Below are positions 53,066-61,251 of a stretch of DNA of 64,000 bases, in pieces; the first letter of the stretch is position 1; each line of letters opens with the position of its first letter. The position numbers and the translations under genes were made by a program. This DNA is from Bacillus sp. NTK074B (GTDB lineage: Bacteria > Bacillota > Bacilli > Bacillales > Bacillaceae_B). The stretch is from assembly GCF_017303375.1 (NCBI RefSeq), contig NZ_JAFKOH010000004.1, forward strand, positions 1-64,000, written 5' to 3'. Under the pieces are notes generated by a model. The model ran no database searches. It was not told where the DNA came from and saw only the letters and a program-made list of their open reading frames with translations.

Positions 53066-54250
53066 ATGAATCAAACATTATCCTTCCGTTTCAAGGTCCT
53101 TGTCGGGATCGTTGCCATTTCAGGCTTCTCGCAGGGTATGCTCCTGCCCCTCATTGCCATCATATTTGAGCAGGACGGCCTGTCCTCCTCCCTGAACGGA
53201 TTAAACGCAACAGCCCTTTACATCGGGATCCTGCTGGCCTCCCCTTTAATGGAAAGACCACTGCAGAAGATCGGCTATAAACCGATGATCATCATCGGCG
53301 GGATCGTCGTCGCAGCATCACTCTTATTGTTTCCGGTGTGGAAGTCTTTCTGGTTCTGGTTCATCCTCCGCCTTCTGATCGGAATCGGTGACCATATGCT
53401 TCACTTCTCTACCCAGACGTGGATCACATCGTTTTCACCGAAAGAGCACCGCGGACGGAACATCTCCATTTACGGGGTCTCCTTTGGGATCGGATTCGCC
53501 GTCGGCCCGATGATGACGCAGCTCATCACGATTCATCAGGCATTGCCGTTCATCATCTCATCTTTATTAAGCTTAACCGTTTGGATGTTTGTGTTTAAAT
53601 TACAAAATGAATACCCTGAGCAGCAGAACATCGGGAGTGCCTCATTCCTGGGTTCGTTCCAGCGTTTCGGGAAGGTTCTCAAATACGCATGGGTCGCCCT
53701 GCTGCCGCCTCTCGGATATGGGTTCCTCGAAGCTTCCTTAAACGGAAATTTCCCTGTTTTCGCCCTGCGAAACGGATTGGCCATTGAAGCCGTGGCGATC
53801 CTCCTTCCTGCATTTGCGGTGGGAAGCATTATCTCACAGGTCCCCCTTGGCATTTTGAGCGACAAATACGGTAGACAGAATGTCCTCCTCATCGTCATGA
53901 TGATCGGATTCCTCTGTTTCTCGGCTGCCGGAATCGTATCCCAATCGACAATCGGCCTATTCATTTGCTTCACCCTTGCCGGGATGGCCGTGGGTTCGAC
54001 GTTTTCCCTCGGCATCAGCTATATGACTGATCTTCTCCCAAGGGAATTACTGCCAGCCGGCAACATCATGTGCGGAATTTTCTTCAGTTTCGGCAGCATG
54101 ATCGGCCCTTTCATCGGTGGAATCACGATTGATTGGCTAAAAGGATCAAGCTTCTTCTATTTGATTGCCGGCATGATGCTGATGATCTTTGTGAGCCTCC
54201 TTGTCTTTTCATCTCAAAACCGACATGGAGAAATAACCCAGAATAACTAG
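53066..54250 (+). CDS. yfkF: MFS transporter, YfkF-like
   Basis: The product has 394 residues and 12 helices. Motifs SPLMERPLQKIGYKPMII in loop 2-3 and GILSDKYGRQNVLL in loop 8-9 are MFS signatures. It lies just past the chaA block, as yfkF does next to yfkE in B. subtilis, hence the name; orthology is inferred from position and family only. GGGAG precedes the ATG. Probable efflux function. Confidence 0.8.
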   Translation: MNQTLSFRFKVLVGIVAISGFSQGMLLPLIAIIFEQDGLSSSLNGLNATALYIGILLASPLMERPLQKIGYKPMIIIGGIVVAASLLLFPVWKSFWFWFILRLLIGIGDHMLHFSTQTWITSFSPKEHRGRNISIYGVSFGIGFAVGPMMTQLITIHQALPFIISSLLSLTVWMFVFKLQNEYPEQQNIGSASFLGSFQRFGKVLKYAWVALLPPLGYGFLEASLNGNFPVFALRNGLAIEAVAILLPAFAVGSIISQVPLGILSDKYGRQNVLLIVMMIGFLCFSAAGIVSQSTIGLFICFTLAGMAVGSTFSLGISYMTDLLPRELLPAGNIMCGIFFSFGSMIGPFIGGITIDWLKGSSFFYLIAGMMLMIFVSLLVFSSQNRHGEITQNN

Positions 54251-54352
54251 CACAAAACCCTTTCCATCCTCATATACTTGTGGTAGGATTAGATTATAAT
54301 AATTACAAATTACTAACTTCATATATTTTCAGCTAAGAGCACGTGTCGTTTT

Positions 54353-54390
54353 GCTGTCACCTTTCACTGGTGGCAGCTTTCGTCGTTTTA
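54353..54390 (+). terminator. Possible terminator before the metal ATPase gene
   Basis: GCTGTCACC pairs with GGTGGCAGC (one G-T pair), followed by T-rich sequence. Confidence 0.6.
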
Positions 54391-54405
54391 TAGGGGTAAT
54401 GACGT

Positions 54406-54420
54406 TGATTATTATTCTCA
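54406..54420. promoter_or_regulatory. Fur/PerR-type 7-1-7 box upstream of the metal ATPase
   Basis: TGATTATTATTCTCA matches the Fur 7-1-7 consensus TGATAATNATTATCA at 12 of 14 defined positions, and the related PerR box less well. It lies 43 bases before the gene start. Confidence 0.55.
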
Positions 54421-54463
54421 ATAAGAATCTCACATTTTCAATTAATCAAAGGAGGAATATACT

Positions 54464-56380
54464 ATGAGCTCGCAATCCAAAGCACTAACCATGGGGACAC
54501 CGAATGATAAAATCCACTTCCTTGAAAAAATAAAGCCTCATGGAGAATTGATAGCCGCCCTCATCAGTGGCGTCTTTATACTACTTGGATGGCTAACATC
54601 AAATGATGATTCAAGCATGAGCATCATCTTCTACCTCCTTGCCTTCGCCATCGGAGGCTTCGCCAAAGCAAAAGAAGGAATTGAAGAAACCATCGAAAAT
54701 AAAGAGCTGAATGTGGAAATGCTGATGATCTTTGCCGCTGTCGGTTCCGCCATCATTGGGTACTGGACGGAAGGAGCGATCCTGATCTTCATCTTCGCTG
54801 TCAGCGGTGCACTGGAAACCTACACAATGAATAAAAGCCAAAAAGAAATTTCGGCCCTTATGCAGCTCCAGCCGGAGGAAGCCTGGCTCGTCACCAGTTC
54901 CGGGGAAAAGAAAGTAAGTGTTGCAAGCCTCGAAATCGGTGATCATATCCTGATCAAACCCGGTGAACGAGTGCCAACGGATGGTGTCGTCGTAAAAGGC
55001 ACAACCTCCATTGATGAAGCGGCGATTTCCGGTGAAGCCGTTCCCGTGACTAAGGGACAGCGGGATGAGGTGTTCGCCGGCACGGTCAACATCAACGGTG
55101 CCATCACGGTGGAAATGACCAAACCGAGCAGCGAAACCCTTTTCCAAAAGATCATTGACCTTGTCCAGTCAGCGCAAAGCGAAAAATCCCCTTCCCAACA
55201 GTTCATTGAACGCTTCGAAGGGACCTATGTCAAAATCGTTCTTGCCATCGTGTTTCTGATGATGTTCCTCCCTCACTTCGTTCTCGGATGGAGCTGGACG
55301 GAGACATTCTACCGGGCCATGGTTCTGCTCGTTGTCGCTTCACCCTGCGCCCTGGTCGCAGCCATCATGCCGGCGAGTCTTTCGGCTATTTCAAACGGTG
55401 CCCGCCACGGAATTCTTTTCAAAGGCGGAGCCCATCTTGAAAACTTGAGTAACATCAAAGCCATAGCCTTCGATAAAACAGGGACCTTAACGAAAGGGAA
55501 GCCTGTAGTAACCGATATTTTGCTTGCTGACAATGAGGAAGAACATGAGATAATGGGTATAGTTGCTTCCATTGAGAACCAATCGAATCACCCACTCGCA
55601 CAAGCCATCGTCGGTCACTCAACCCGGGAGCTTAACGTGGAGCTTACCCAGCCCGATTCCCTTGAAGACGTCTCCGGCTGGGGAGTCAAAGCCCTTATGA
55701 AAGGGTCTGAATGGAAAATCGGGAAAGCGGACTTTGTGGATAAAATGGTAGCAGAACGGTTTATGAACGGAGCATACGAAAGAATTGCCTCAGAAGGAAA
55801 AACAACCGTATTTGTGGCAAAAGAAAATAAAATTGTAGCCCTGATCGCTTTAAAAGACGTGGTACGAAAGGAAACCGTCGAAGCCTTGAAGCTCCTTGAG
55901 AAGGAAGGTGTCCAAACGATCATGTTGACGGGTGACAACGAGAAAACAGCCCGCGCCATTGCAGAGGAAGCAAATGTCGCAAGTTACATTGCCGAATGCC
56001 TTCCTGAAACGAAAGTGGATGAATTGAAGAAATTAAAGCACCAATTCGGGACCGTCGGGATGGTCGGTGACGGTATCAACGACGCCCCTGCCCTTGCAAC
56101 GGCCAACGTAGGGATTGCCATGGGTGAAGGAACCGACGTCGCCCTGGAAACCGCCGATGTCGTGCTGATGAAAAACGACCTGACCCGAATTGCCGAAGCC
56201 ATCAAATTATCGAAAAAAATGAAGAGCATCGTCCAGCAAAACGTCATCTTCTCCATCGCTGTCATTATGCTGTTGATTGCGTCTAACTTCCTGCAGATCC
56301 TTGACCTTCCATTTGGGGTCATCGGTCATGAAGGAAGTACGATTTTGGTCATCCTGAACGGTCTGCGCTTGCTGAAGTAG
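54464..56380 (+). CDS. pfeT: P1B-type metal-exporting ATPase (PfeT/ZosA-like)
   Basis: The product has 638 residues. The SPC motif (VVASPCALVAAIMPASLSAI) of P1B-4 pumps, phosphorylation site FDKTGTLTKGKP, SNHPLAQAIV and GDGINDAPALA are intact; there is no N-terminal CxxC metal domain. B. subtilis PfeT (ZosA), of similar length, exports ferrous iron and is PerR-controlled. The Fur/PerR-type box upstream fits. AAAGGAGG precedes the ATG. Monocistronic. Zinc or cobalt as substrate cannot be excluded. Confidence 0.85.
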   Translation: MSSQSKALTMGTPNDKIHFLEKIKPHGELIAALISGVFILLGWLTSNDDSSMSIIFYLLAFAIGGFAKAKEGIEETIENKELNVEMLMIFAAVGSAIIGYWTEGAILIFIFAVSGALETYTMNKSQKEISALMQLQPEEAWLVTSSGEKKVSVASLEIGDHILIKPGERVPTDGVVVKGTTSIDEAAISGEAVPVTKGQRDEVFAGTVNINGAITVEMTKPSSETLFQKIIDLVQSAQSEKSPSQQFIERFEGTYVKIVLAIVFLMMFLPHFVLGWSWTETFYRAMVLLVVASPCALVAAIMPASLSAISNGARHGILFKGGAHLENLSNIKAIAFDKTGTLTKGKPVVTDILLADNEEEHEIMGIVASIENQSNHPLAQAIVGHSTRELNVELTQPDSLEDVSGWGVKALMKGSEWKIGKADFVDKMVAERFMNGAYERIASEGKTTVFVAKENKIVALIALKDVVRKETVEALKLLEKEGVQTIMLTGDNEKTARAIAEEANVASYIAECLPETKVDELKKLKHQFGTVGMVGDGINDAPALATANVGIAMGEGTDVALETADVVLMKNDLTRIAEAIKLSKKMKSIVQQNVIFSIAVIMLLIASNFLQILDLPFGVIGHEGSTILVILNGLRLLK

Positions 56381-56387
56381 CGTATTG

Positions 56388-56419
56388 AAGCATCCAATCT
56401 GAAAGGTTGGATGCTTTTT
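56388..56419 (+). terminator. Terminator of the metal ATPase gene
   Basis: AAGCATCCAA pairs perfectly with TTGGATGCTT, followed by T-rich sequence. Confidence 0.9.
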
Positions 56420-56579
56420 CATTTAACGTTATGGTTAAATAGATAATCGTATCCTTTAAATCCAGCTTATCCACATGTGAATATCTTTTCTCCTAGAATT
56501 ATTATCCACAGCCTCTCACCCCCGACTTATCCACTATACCGATTGCCTAACTCCACTGTTCCCCATCCACTCCAACCAA

Positions 56580-56589
56580 GGTCCGTCCC
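56580..56589. repeat. Solitary GGTCCGTCCC repeat copy
   Basis: The last copy of the GGGACGGACC family seen in the window, upstream of the PTS gene promoter. Confidence 0.7.
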
Positions 56590-56630
56590 TCCACACACTA
56601 ATATTTTACTAAAATAATAATTTGTTATTG

Positions 56631-56659
56631 CTTTCTTGAAAGGGATATCATAAAATGTG
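56631..56659 (+). promoter_or_regulatory. Probable promoter of the PTS operon
   Basis: TTGCTT, 17 bases, TAAAAT precedes the upstream operator. The spacing is good, although a second pairing (TTGTTA/TATCAT) is possible. Confidence 0.45.
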
Positions 56660-56669
56660 TTTATGTTAG

Positions 56670-56683
56670 TGCAAACGGTTGCA
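56670..56683. promoter_or_regulatory. LacI-family (MalR/CcpA-like) operator upstream of the PTS gene
   Basis: TGCAAACGGTTGCA has the CG-centred near-palindrome of MalR-type operators. It differs from the cre consensus at two positions. GGTTGCA also forms a 7-bp hairpin with TGCAACC just after it. Confidence 0.65.
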
Positions 56684-56833
56684 TCTATATTGCAACCTTT
56701 CTTGTTACATAGCGCGTTACGATGAAGACACTGCGAGATATGTTTCTTTTTATCCTGAAATGTAAACGCACTCATGTTATCCAATGTAAGAAAAATAGTC
56801 CAATAGATTGATATTAAAGGAGGAAATAGGTTT

Positions 56834-58468
56834 ATGAAGAATTTATTGTCATTTGATTTTTGGCAGAAATTCGGGAAAGCATTGCTTGTGGTCGTGGCTG
56901 TCATGCCAGCTGCAGGAATCATGATTTCCCTCGGTAAGTTAATTGCCATGATGGGTGGAGACATCACGTTAGTGCAAACGATTGCAAGAGTAATGGAGGA
57001 TATCGGGTGGGGAGTCATCACGAATCTTCACATCCTCTTCGCCGTAGCCATTGGTGGTTCGTGGGCGAAGGAACGTGCGGGCGGAGCATTCGCTGCCCTG
57101 ATTGCATTCATACTGATCAACCGTATTACAGGAGCCATCTTCGGAGTGAGCGGAGATATGCTTTTAGATCCGGAGGCAACAGTCTCTTCCCTTTTCGGCC
57201 AAACGCTGGTCGTTTCAGATTATTTCACATCGGTCCTCGGTGCCCCTGCCCTTAACATGGGTGTATTCGTGGGAATCATTTCCGGGTTCCTAGGAGCGAA
57301 TCTTTTCAACAAATATTATAACTACAGTAAACTGCCTGACGCCCTTTCCTTCTTTAATGGAAAACGTTTTGTACCATTCGTAGTGATCGGTGGATCGGTC
57401 ATCATCGCCGTCATCATGTCGGTTGTATGGCCTTTCATTCAAGGGTTACTGAATGACTTCGGTCAATGGATCGCCACATCACGTAACACGGCGCCCATCA
57501 TCGCGCCATTCGTATTCGGTGCTTTAGAACGTCTATTATTGCCATTCGGTCTGCATCACATGTTAACGGTTCCGATCAACTATACAGAACTTGGCGGGAC
57601 ATACACGATCCTGACAGGTTCGAGTGCAGGATCAACGGTTGCAGGTCAAGATCCATTATGGCTTGCCTGGATCGCCGACTTGAACAACTTCCTGGCTGCA
57701 GGGGACACGGCAAGCTACAAACAACTATTAAATGATGTGACACCTGCCCGTTTCAAAGTCGGTCAAATGATTTTATCCACAGCTGCCCTGATCGGTATCG
57801 CCTATGCCATGTACCGTAATGTGGATAAAGATAAGAAGAAAAAATACAAATCCATGTTCTTATCAGCTGGTTTAGCTGTATTTTTAACAGGTGTTACCGA
57901 GCCGATTGAATTCATGTTCATGTTCGCTGCCCCGCTTCTATATGTGGTGTATGCCATCATGACGGGACTTGCCTTTGCGATTGTGGATATCGTTCATATC
58001 CGCGTCCACTCATTCGGATCCATCGAGCTTCTTACCCGCGTACCGATGATCATCAAAGCAGGTCTGTGGGTGGATCTTGTAAACTTTGTCATTGCCTGCG
58101 TCGTATTCTTTGGTCTGAACTTTACGGTTGCCAACTTCCTGATCAAAAAGTTCAACTTCCCGACACCGGGTCGTAACGGAAACTACATTGAGGATGAAGC
58201 ATCAACAGGCGGCGGTACGGTGAGTGCCGATTCCATTGCTCCAAAAGTCGTTGCCATGCTTGGCGGGAAAGAAAACATTGTAGACGTAGATGCCTGTATG
58301 ACACGCCTTCGCGTAACGGTAAGAGACACTGCACTTGTCGGTACGGAACAAGAGTGGAAGAAAAACGGGGCACTCGGACTCATCCTGAAAGACAAAGGCG
58401 TCCAGGCCATCTATGGTCCAAAAGCAGACGTCATCAAATCGGATATTCAAGATTTGTTAGGCGCGTAA
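56834..58468 (+). CDS. PTS transporter EIICB of the glucose family, probably maltose-specific (MalT-like)
   Basis: The product has 544 residues. EIIC (about residues 1-430, VMPAAGIMISLG, FGLHHMLTVPINYTELGG, LTGVTEPIEFMFMF) is joined to EIIB (about 455-544) with phospho-Cys in VDACMTRLRV. No EIIA is fused, so a separate glucose-type EIIA must serve it. AAAGGAGG precedes the ATG. The next gene, 3 bases on, is MapP-like, a pairing known for maltose PTS (MalT) systems of Enterococcus and Lactobacillus. One operator-like site lies inside the coding region at 56973-56986. Glucose or another alpha-glucoside remains possible. Confidence 0.82.
   Translation: MKNLLSFDFWQKFGKALLVVVAVMPAAGIMISLGKLIAMMGGDITLVQTIARVMEDIGWGVITNLHILFAVAIGGSWAKERAGGAFAALIAFILINRITGAIFGVSGDMLLDPEATVSSLFGQTLVVSDYFTSVLGAPALNMGVFVGIISGFLGANLFNKYYNYSKLPDALSFFNGKRFVPFVVIGGSVIIAVIMSVVWPFIQGLLNDFGQWIATSRNTAPIIAPFVFGALERLLLPFGLHHMLTVPINYTELGGTYTILTGSSAGSTVAGQDPLWLAWIADLNNFLAAGDTASYKQLLNDVTPARFKVGQMILSTAALIGIAYAMYRNVDKDKKKKYKSMFLSAGLAVFLTGVTEPIEFMFMFAAPLLYVVYAIMTGLAFAIVDIVHIRVHSFGSIELLTRVPMIIKAGLWVDLVNFVIACVVFFGLNFTVANFLIKKFNFPTPGRNGNYIEDEASTGGGTVSADSIAPKVVAMLGGKENIVDVDACMTRLRVTVRDTALVGTEQEWKKNGALGLILKDKGVQAIYGPKADVIKSDIQDLLGA
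56973..56986. promoter_or_regulatory. Second operator-like site inside the PTS coding region
   Basis: TGCAAACGATTGCA differs from the upstream operator by one base; the shared flank GTTAGTGCAAACG extends the match. The centres are 303 bp apart. Confidence 0.6.
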
Positions 58469-58471
58469 TCC

Positions 58472-59269
58472 ATGAAATTACTGACGCTTAATTGTCACTC
58501 CTGGCAGGAAGACAACCAACATGAAAAAATCTCGATACTGGCTGATGACATCGCAGAGAAATCCTACGATGTCATCGCCCTGCAGGAAGTCAGTCAGCTG
58601 ATTGAAAGCACGCCAGTCCAGGGATTAGTCAAAGAAGGCAATTACGCACTGGTCACCCTCGCAGAACTTGAGAAGCGTGGTGTGACAGATTACACCCTCG
58701 TTTGGGACTTCGCTCATATCGGATACGACATGTATGAAGAAGGAGTCGCCATCCTGACGAAGCACCCTGTTGTGGAAGAGCACCGCTTCTTCATTTCAAA
58801 AAGCCACGACAGATCCTACTGGAAAACCCGAAAAATCGTTGGAGCGACGATTACATATAAAGGTAAGCCTCTCACCTTCTATTCCTGTCACCTCGGCTGG
58901 TGGACGGATGATGAAGAGCCATTCAAGTTCCAGGTCGACAACTTGTTGGAACAGGTCACCCCTGAATCCCCGTTTTTCTTGATGGGGGATTTCAATAACA
59001 ATGCCCTGATCCGTGGGGAAGGCTACGATCATCTTCTTTCCAAAGGGCTTGTGGACACATTCAATGAAGCTGTCGAACAGGACAGCGGTGTCACTGTTCA
59101 AGGAAACATTGCCGGATGGGACGGGAATAAAGTAGATTTGCGGATTGATCTTATCCTTTCCAGTGATAAAATGCCGGTGAAATCATCCCGGGTTATCTTT
59201 AATAATGAGAATAAACCTATTGTCTCGGACCATTTCGGAGTGGAAGTGGTGCTCAGAGAAAGCAACTGA
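58472..59269 (+). CDS. Endonuclease/exonuclease/phosphatase-fold enzyme, MapP-like sugar phosphatase
   Basis: The product has 265 residues. The EEP motifs are present: LTLNCHSW at the start, VIALQEVSQ, LMGDFNNNA and VSDHFGVEV at the end. MapP proteins of this size and opening dephosphorylate maltose 6'-phosphate after PTS uptake. The gene starts 3 bases after the PTS stop and has a weak own ribosome-binding site, so translation is coupled. The MapP assignment rests on context and resemblance, not proof. A strong terminator follows. Confidence 0.75.
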   Translation: MKLLTLNCHSWQEDNQHEKISILADDIAEKSYDVIALQEVSQLIESTPVQGLVKEGNYALVTLAELEKRGVTDYTLVWDFAHIGYDMYEEGVAILTKHPVVEEHRFFISKSHDRSYWKTRKIVGATITYKGKPLTFYSCHLGWWTDDEEPFKFQVDNLLEQVTPESPFFLMGDFNNNALIRGEGYDHLLSKGLVDTFNEAVEQDSGVTVQGNIAGWDGNKVDLRIDLILSSDKMPVKSSRVIFNNENKPIVSDHFGVEVVLRESN

Positions 59270-59290
59270 TCCTGGATCGGTTGCTTTTTT
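59260..59290 (+). terminator. Terminator of the PTS-MapP operon
   Basis: AAGCAACTGATCC pairs with GGATCGGTTGCTT (one G-T pair), followed by T6; it overlaps the stop codon. Confidence 0.85.
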
Positions 59291-59316
59291 GTGTTCGGAA
59301 TGATTTCCTGGGAGGT

Positions 59317-59369
59317 TATCGACCGTTATGTTCATTTATCATCAGAAACCGATGGTATATCGTCCGTTA
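59317..59369. repeat. Two copies of the TATCGACCGTTA-type repeat
   Basis: TATCGACCGTTA (59317-59328) and TATCGTCCGTTA (59358-59369) are 41 bp apart in the same direction. Confidence 0.55.
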
Positions 59370-59420
59370 TACCACTTTCGACAAATTCTGCAAATCCCCG
59401 GGTCATCCCCCTCCCCCTAC

Positions 59421-59446
59421 GTTTAACAATCCCCCCATAGTGGTAA
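59421..59446 (+). promoter_or_regulatory. Possible sigma-B promoter of the pyruvate oxidase gene
   Basis: GTTTAA (59421-59426), 14 bases, TGGTAA (59441-59446). The -35 is perfect for sigma-B; the -10 matches GGGTAT at 4 of 6. Confidence 0.4.
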
Positions 59447-59477
59447 AAATCACTATACAAGATTAGGAGGTTTGACT

Positions 59478-61199
59478 ATGGGACACAAACTCGCAGGGCA
59501 ACTAGCAGCAGATATTATGGAACAATGGAAAATCAAGCATGTATTCGGTCTTCCAGGCGATTCAATCAACCACTTCGTCGATGTACTTCGAAGTGAGGAA
59601 GAAGAAATCGAGTTCATACAGGTCCGACATGAAGAAGTCGGGGCACTCGCCGCATCATCTTATGCTAAGCTGACAGGAAACATCGGTGTCTGTTTATCCA
59701 TTGGAGGGCCCGGCGCCATCCACTTATTAAACGGTCTTTATGATGCCAAAGCCGACGGAGCACCGGTATTGGTCCTGGCCGGTCAGGTGGCAACGGAAGA
59801 ACTCGGAATGGATTCATTCCAGGAAATACATCTGGACCGCGTATTTGCAGATGTCTCCGTTTACTGTGAACGGGTGTCATCACCAGAGTCCCTTCCAGAC
59901 TTGATGAATCAGGCGATCCGGACTGCTTACGCCAAAAAGGGTGTATCCGTATTGATCATCCCCGACGATATTCCCGGACAAAAAATCAAGGACGGTGTGA
60001 AAGACACATCCAGTATCCCGGCACGATCCATCCCCGCACCACTGGAACAAGACGTGAAGACCGGTTTGGACTATCTACATACATCGAAACGTCCGGTCAT
60101 CCTTGCGGGAACCGGCTCCAAACATGCAGCACGTGAACTGGAGAGATTTGCAAAAAAAATCGCAGCTCCCGTCATTTTTACACTCCCGGCAAAAGGCATA
60201 TTCCCTGACAAGCATCCCCATAATCTCGGACAGCTCGGTCAAATCGGGACGAAGCCAGCATATGAAGCCATGGAAGAAGCAGATTTACTTATCATGATCG
60301 GGACCTCATTCCCTTATCGCGATTTCCTTCCTGATGATACACCCGCCGTCCAGATTGATGCGGACCCAACTCAAATCGGGAAAAGGTATCCCGTCTCTGT
60401 CGGGATCGTAGGCGACTCGAACCTGGTCCTGAAACAATGGAACCAGCACTTACCCGACAAAGAGGACCGCACCTTTTTGGAAGAATGCCAGACCAATATG
60501 AAGAACTGGTGGAAGCATGTAGAAAAAGATGAAGTCGAAGTGACGGCACCCATAAAGCCCCCTCAAGTCATCGCTGCCCTTCAGAGGATTGCAGACGATG
60601 ATGCGATACTGTCCGTCGATGTGGGCAATGTGACCGTATGGACGGCCCGCCACTTCAAAATGACCAATCAGAAAATGATTGTCTCGAGCTGGATGGCGAC
60701 AATGGGCTGCGGCCTCCCTGGTGCCATCGCAAGCGGTATTGCCGAGCCGGACCGCCAGGCGATTGCCGTGTGCGGAGACGGAGGCTTTACCATGGTGATG
60801 CATGATTTCGTCACCGCCGTAAAATACAAGCTCCCGATCATCGTCGTGATCATGAATAACCGGAAGATCGGCATGATCAAATATGAGCAGGAGTCCATCG
60901 GTCATCTGGAATATGAAACCGACCTCCAGGACATTGATTTTGCCCAATTTGCCAAAGCCTGTGGAGGAGAAGGTTATCGCGTCATTAAGCATGAGGACCT
61001 GCAGCCTGCCTTTGACATGGCGGCCAAATCCAATAAGCCGGTCATCATCGACTGTGTGATCGAAGACCAGCCTCCCCTGCCAGGAAAGATCAATTTCGAA
61101 CAGGCATCAGGCTACTCTAAACACGTCATGAAGAAATTCTTCAAGAAGCATGAAGCCGAAATGCCACCGTTACGAAAAGCATTGAAGAGATTATTTTAA
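59478..61199 (+). CDS. Thiamine-diphosphate-dependent pyruvate oxidase (YdaP/PoxB-like)
   Basis: The product has 573 residues with three domains. The catalytic Glu is in QVRHEEVGALAAS, and the thiamine-diphosphate motif CGDGGFTMVMHDF...MNN is near residue 432. It oxidatively decarboxylates pyruvate to acetate or acetyl phosphate. AGGAGG places the start at ATG 59478. B. subtilis YdaP is a stress (sigma-B) protein, which agrees with the promoter-like sequence upstream. The quinone-binding tail of E. coli PoxB is not obvious, so an O2-using type is possible. Confidence 0.87.
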   Translation: MGHKLAGQLAADIMEQWKIKHVFGLPGDSINHFVDVLRSEEEEIEFIQVRHEEVGALAASSYAKLTGNIGVCLSIGGPGAIHLLNGLYDAKADGAPVLVLAGQVATEELGMDSFQEIHLDRVFADVSVYCERVSSPESLPDLMNQAIRTAYAKKGVSVLIIPDDIPGQKIKDGVKDTSSIPARSIPAPLEQDVKTGLDYLHTSKRPVILAGTGSKHAARELERFAKKIAAPVIFTLPAKGIFPDKHPHNLGQLGQIGTKPAYEAMEEADLLIMIGTSFPYRDFLPDDTPAVQIDADPTQIGKRYPVSVGIVGDSNLVLKQWNQHLPDKEDRTFLEECQTNMKNWWKHVEKDEVEVTAPIKPPQVIAALQRIADDDAILSVDVGNVTVWTARHFKMTNQKMIVSSWMATMGCGLPGAIASGIAEPDRQAIAVCGDGGFTMVMHDFVTAVKYKLPIIVVIMNNRKIGMIKYEQESIGHLEYETDLQDIDFAQFAKACGGEGYRVIKHEDLQPAFDMAAKSNKPVIIDCVIEDQPPLPGKINFEQASGYSKHVMKKFFKKHEAEMPPLRKALKRLF

Positions 61200-61251
61200 A
61201 AAGAGGGTGAGCCTGTAAAAAGGGCTCTCTTTCCCTATTGGAGGAATGAAT

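Noticed and set aside
56670..56700. GlcT-type antiterminator target before the PTS gene
   Set aside because: Only a 7-bp hairpin without a following T run or a competing terminator is seen; a LacI-family operator explains the sequence better.
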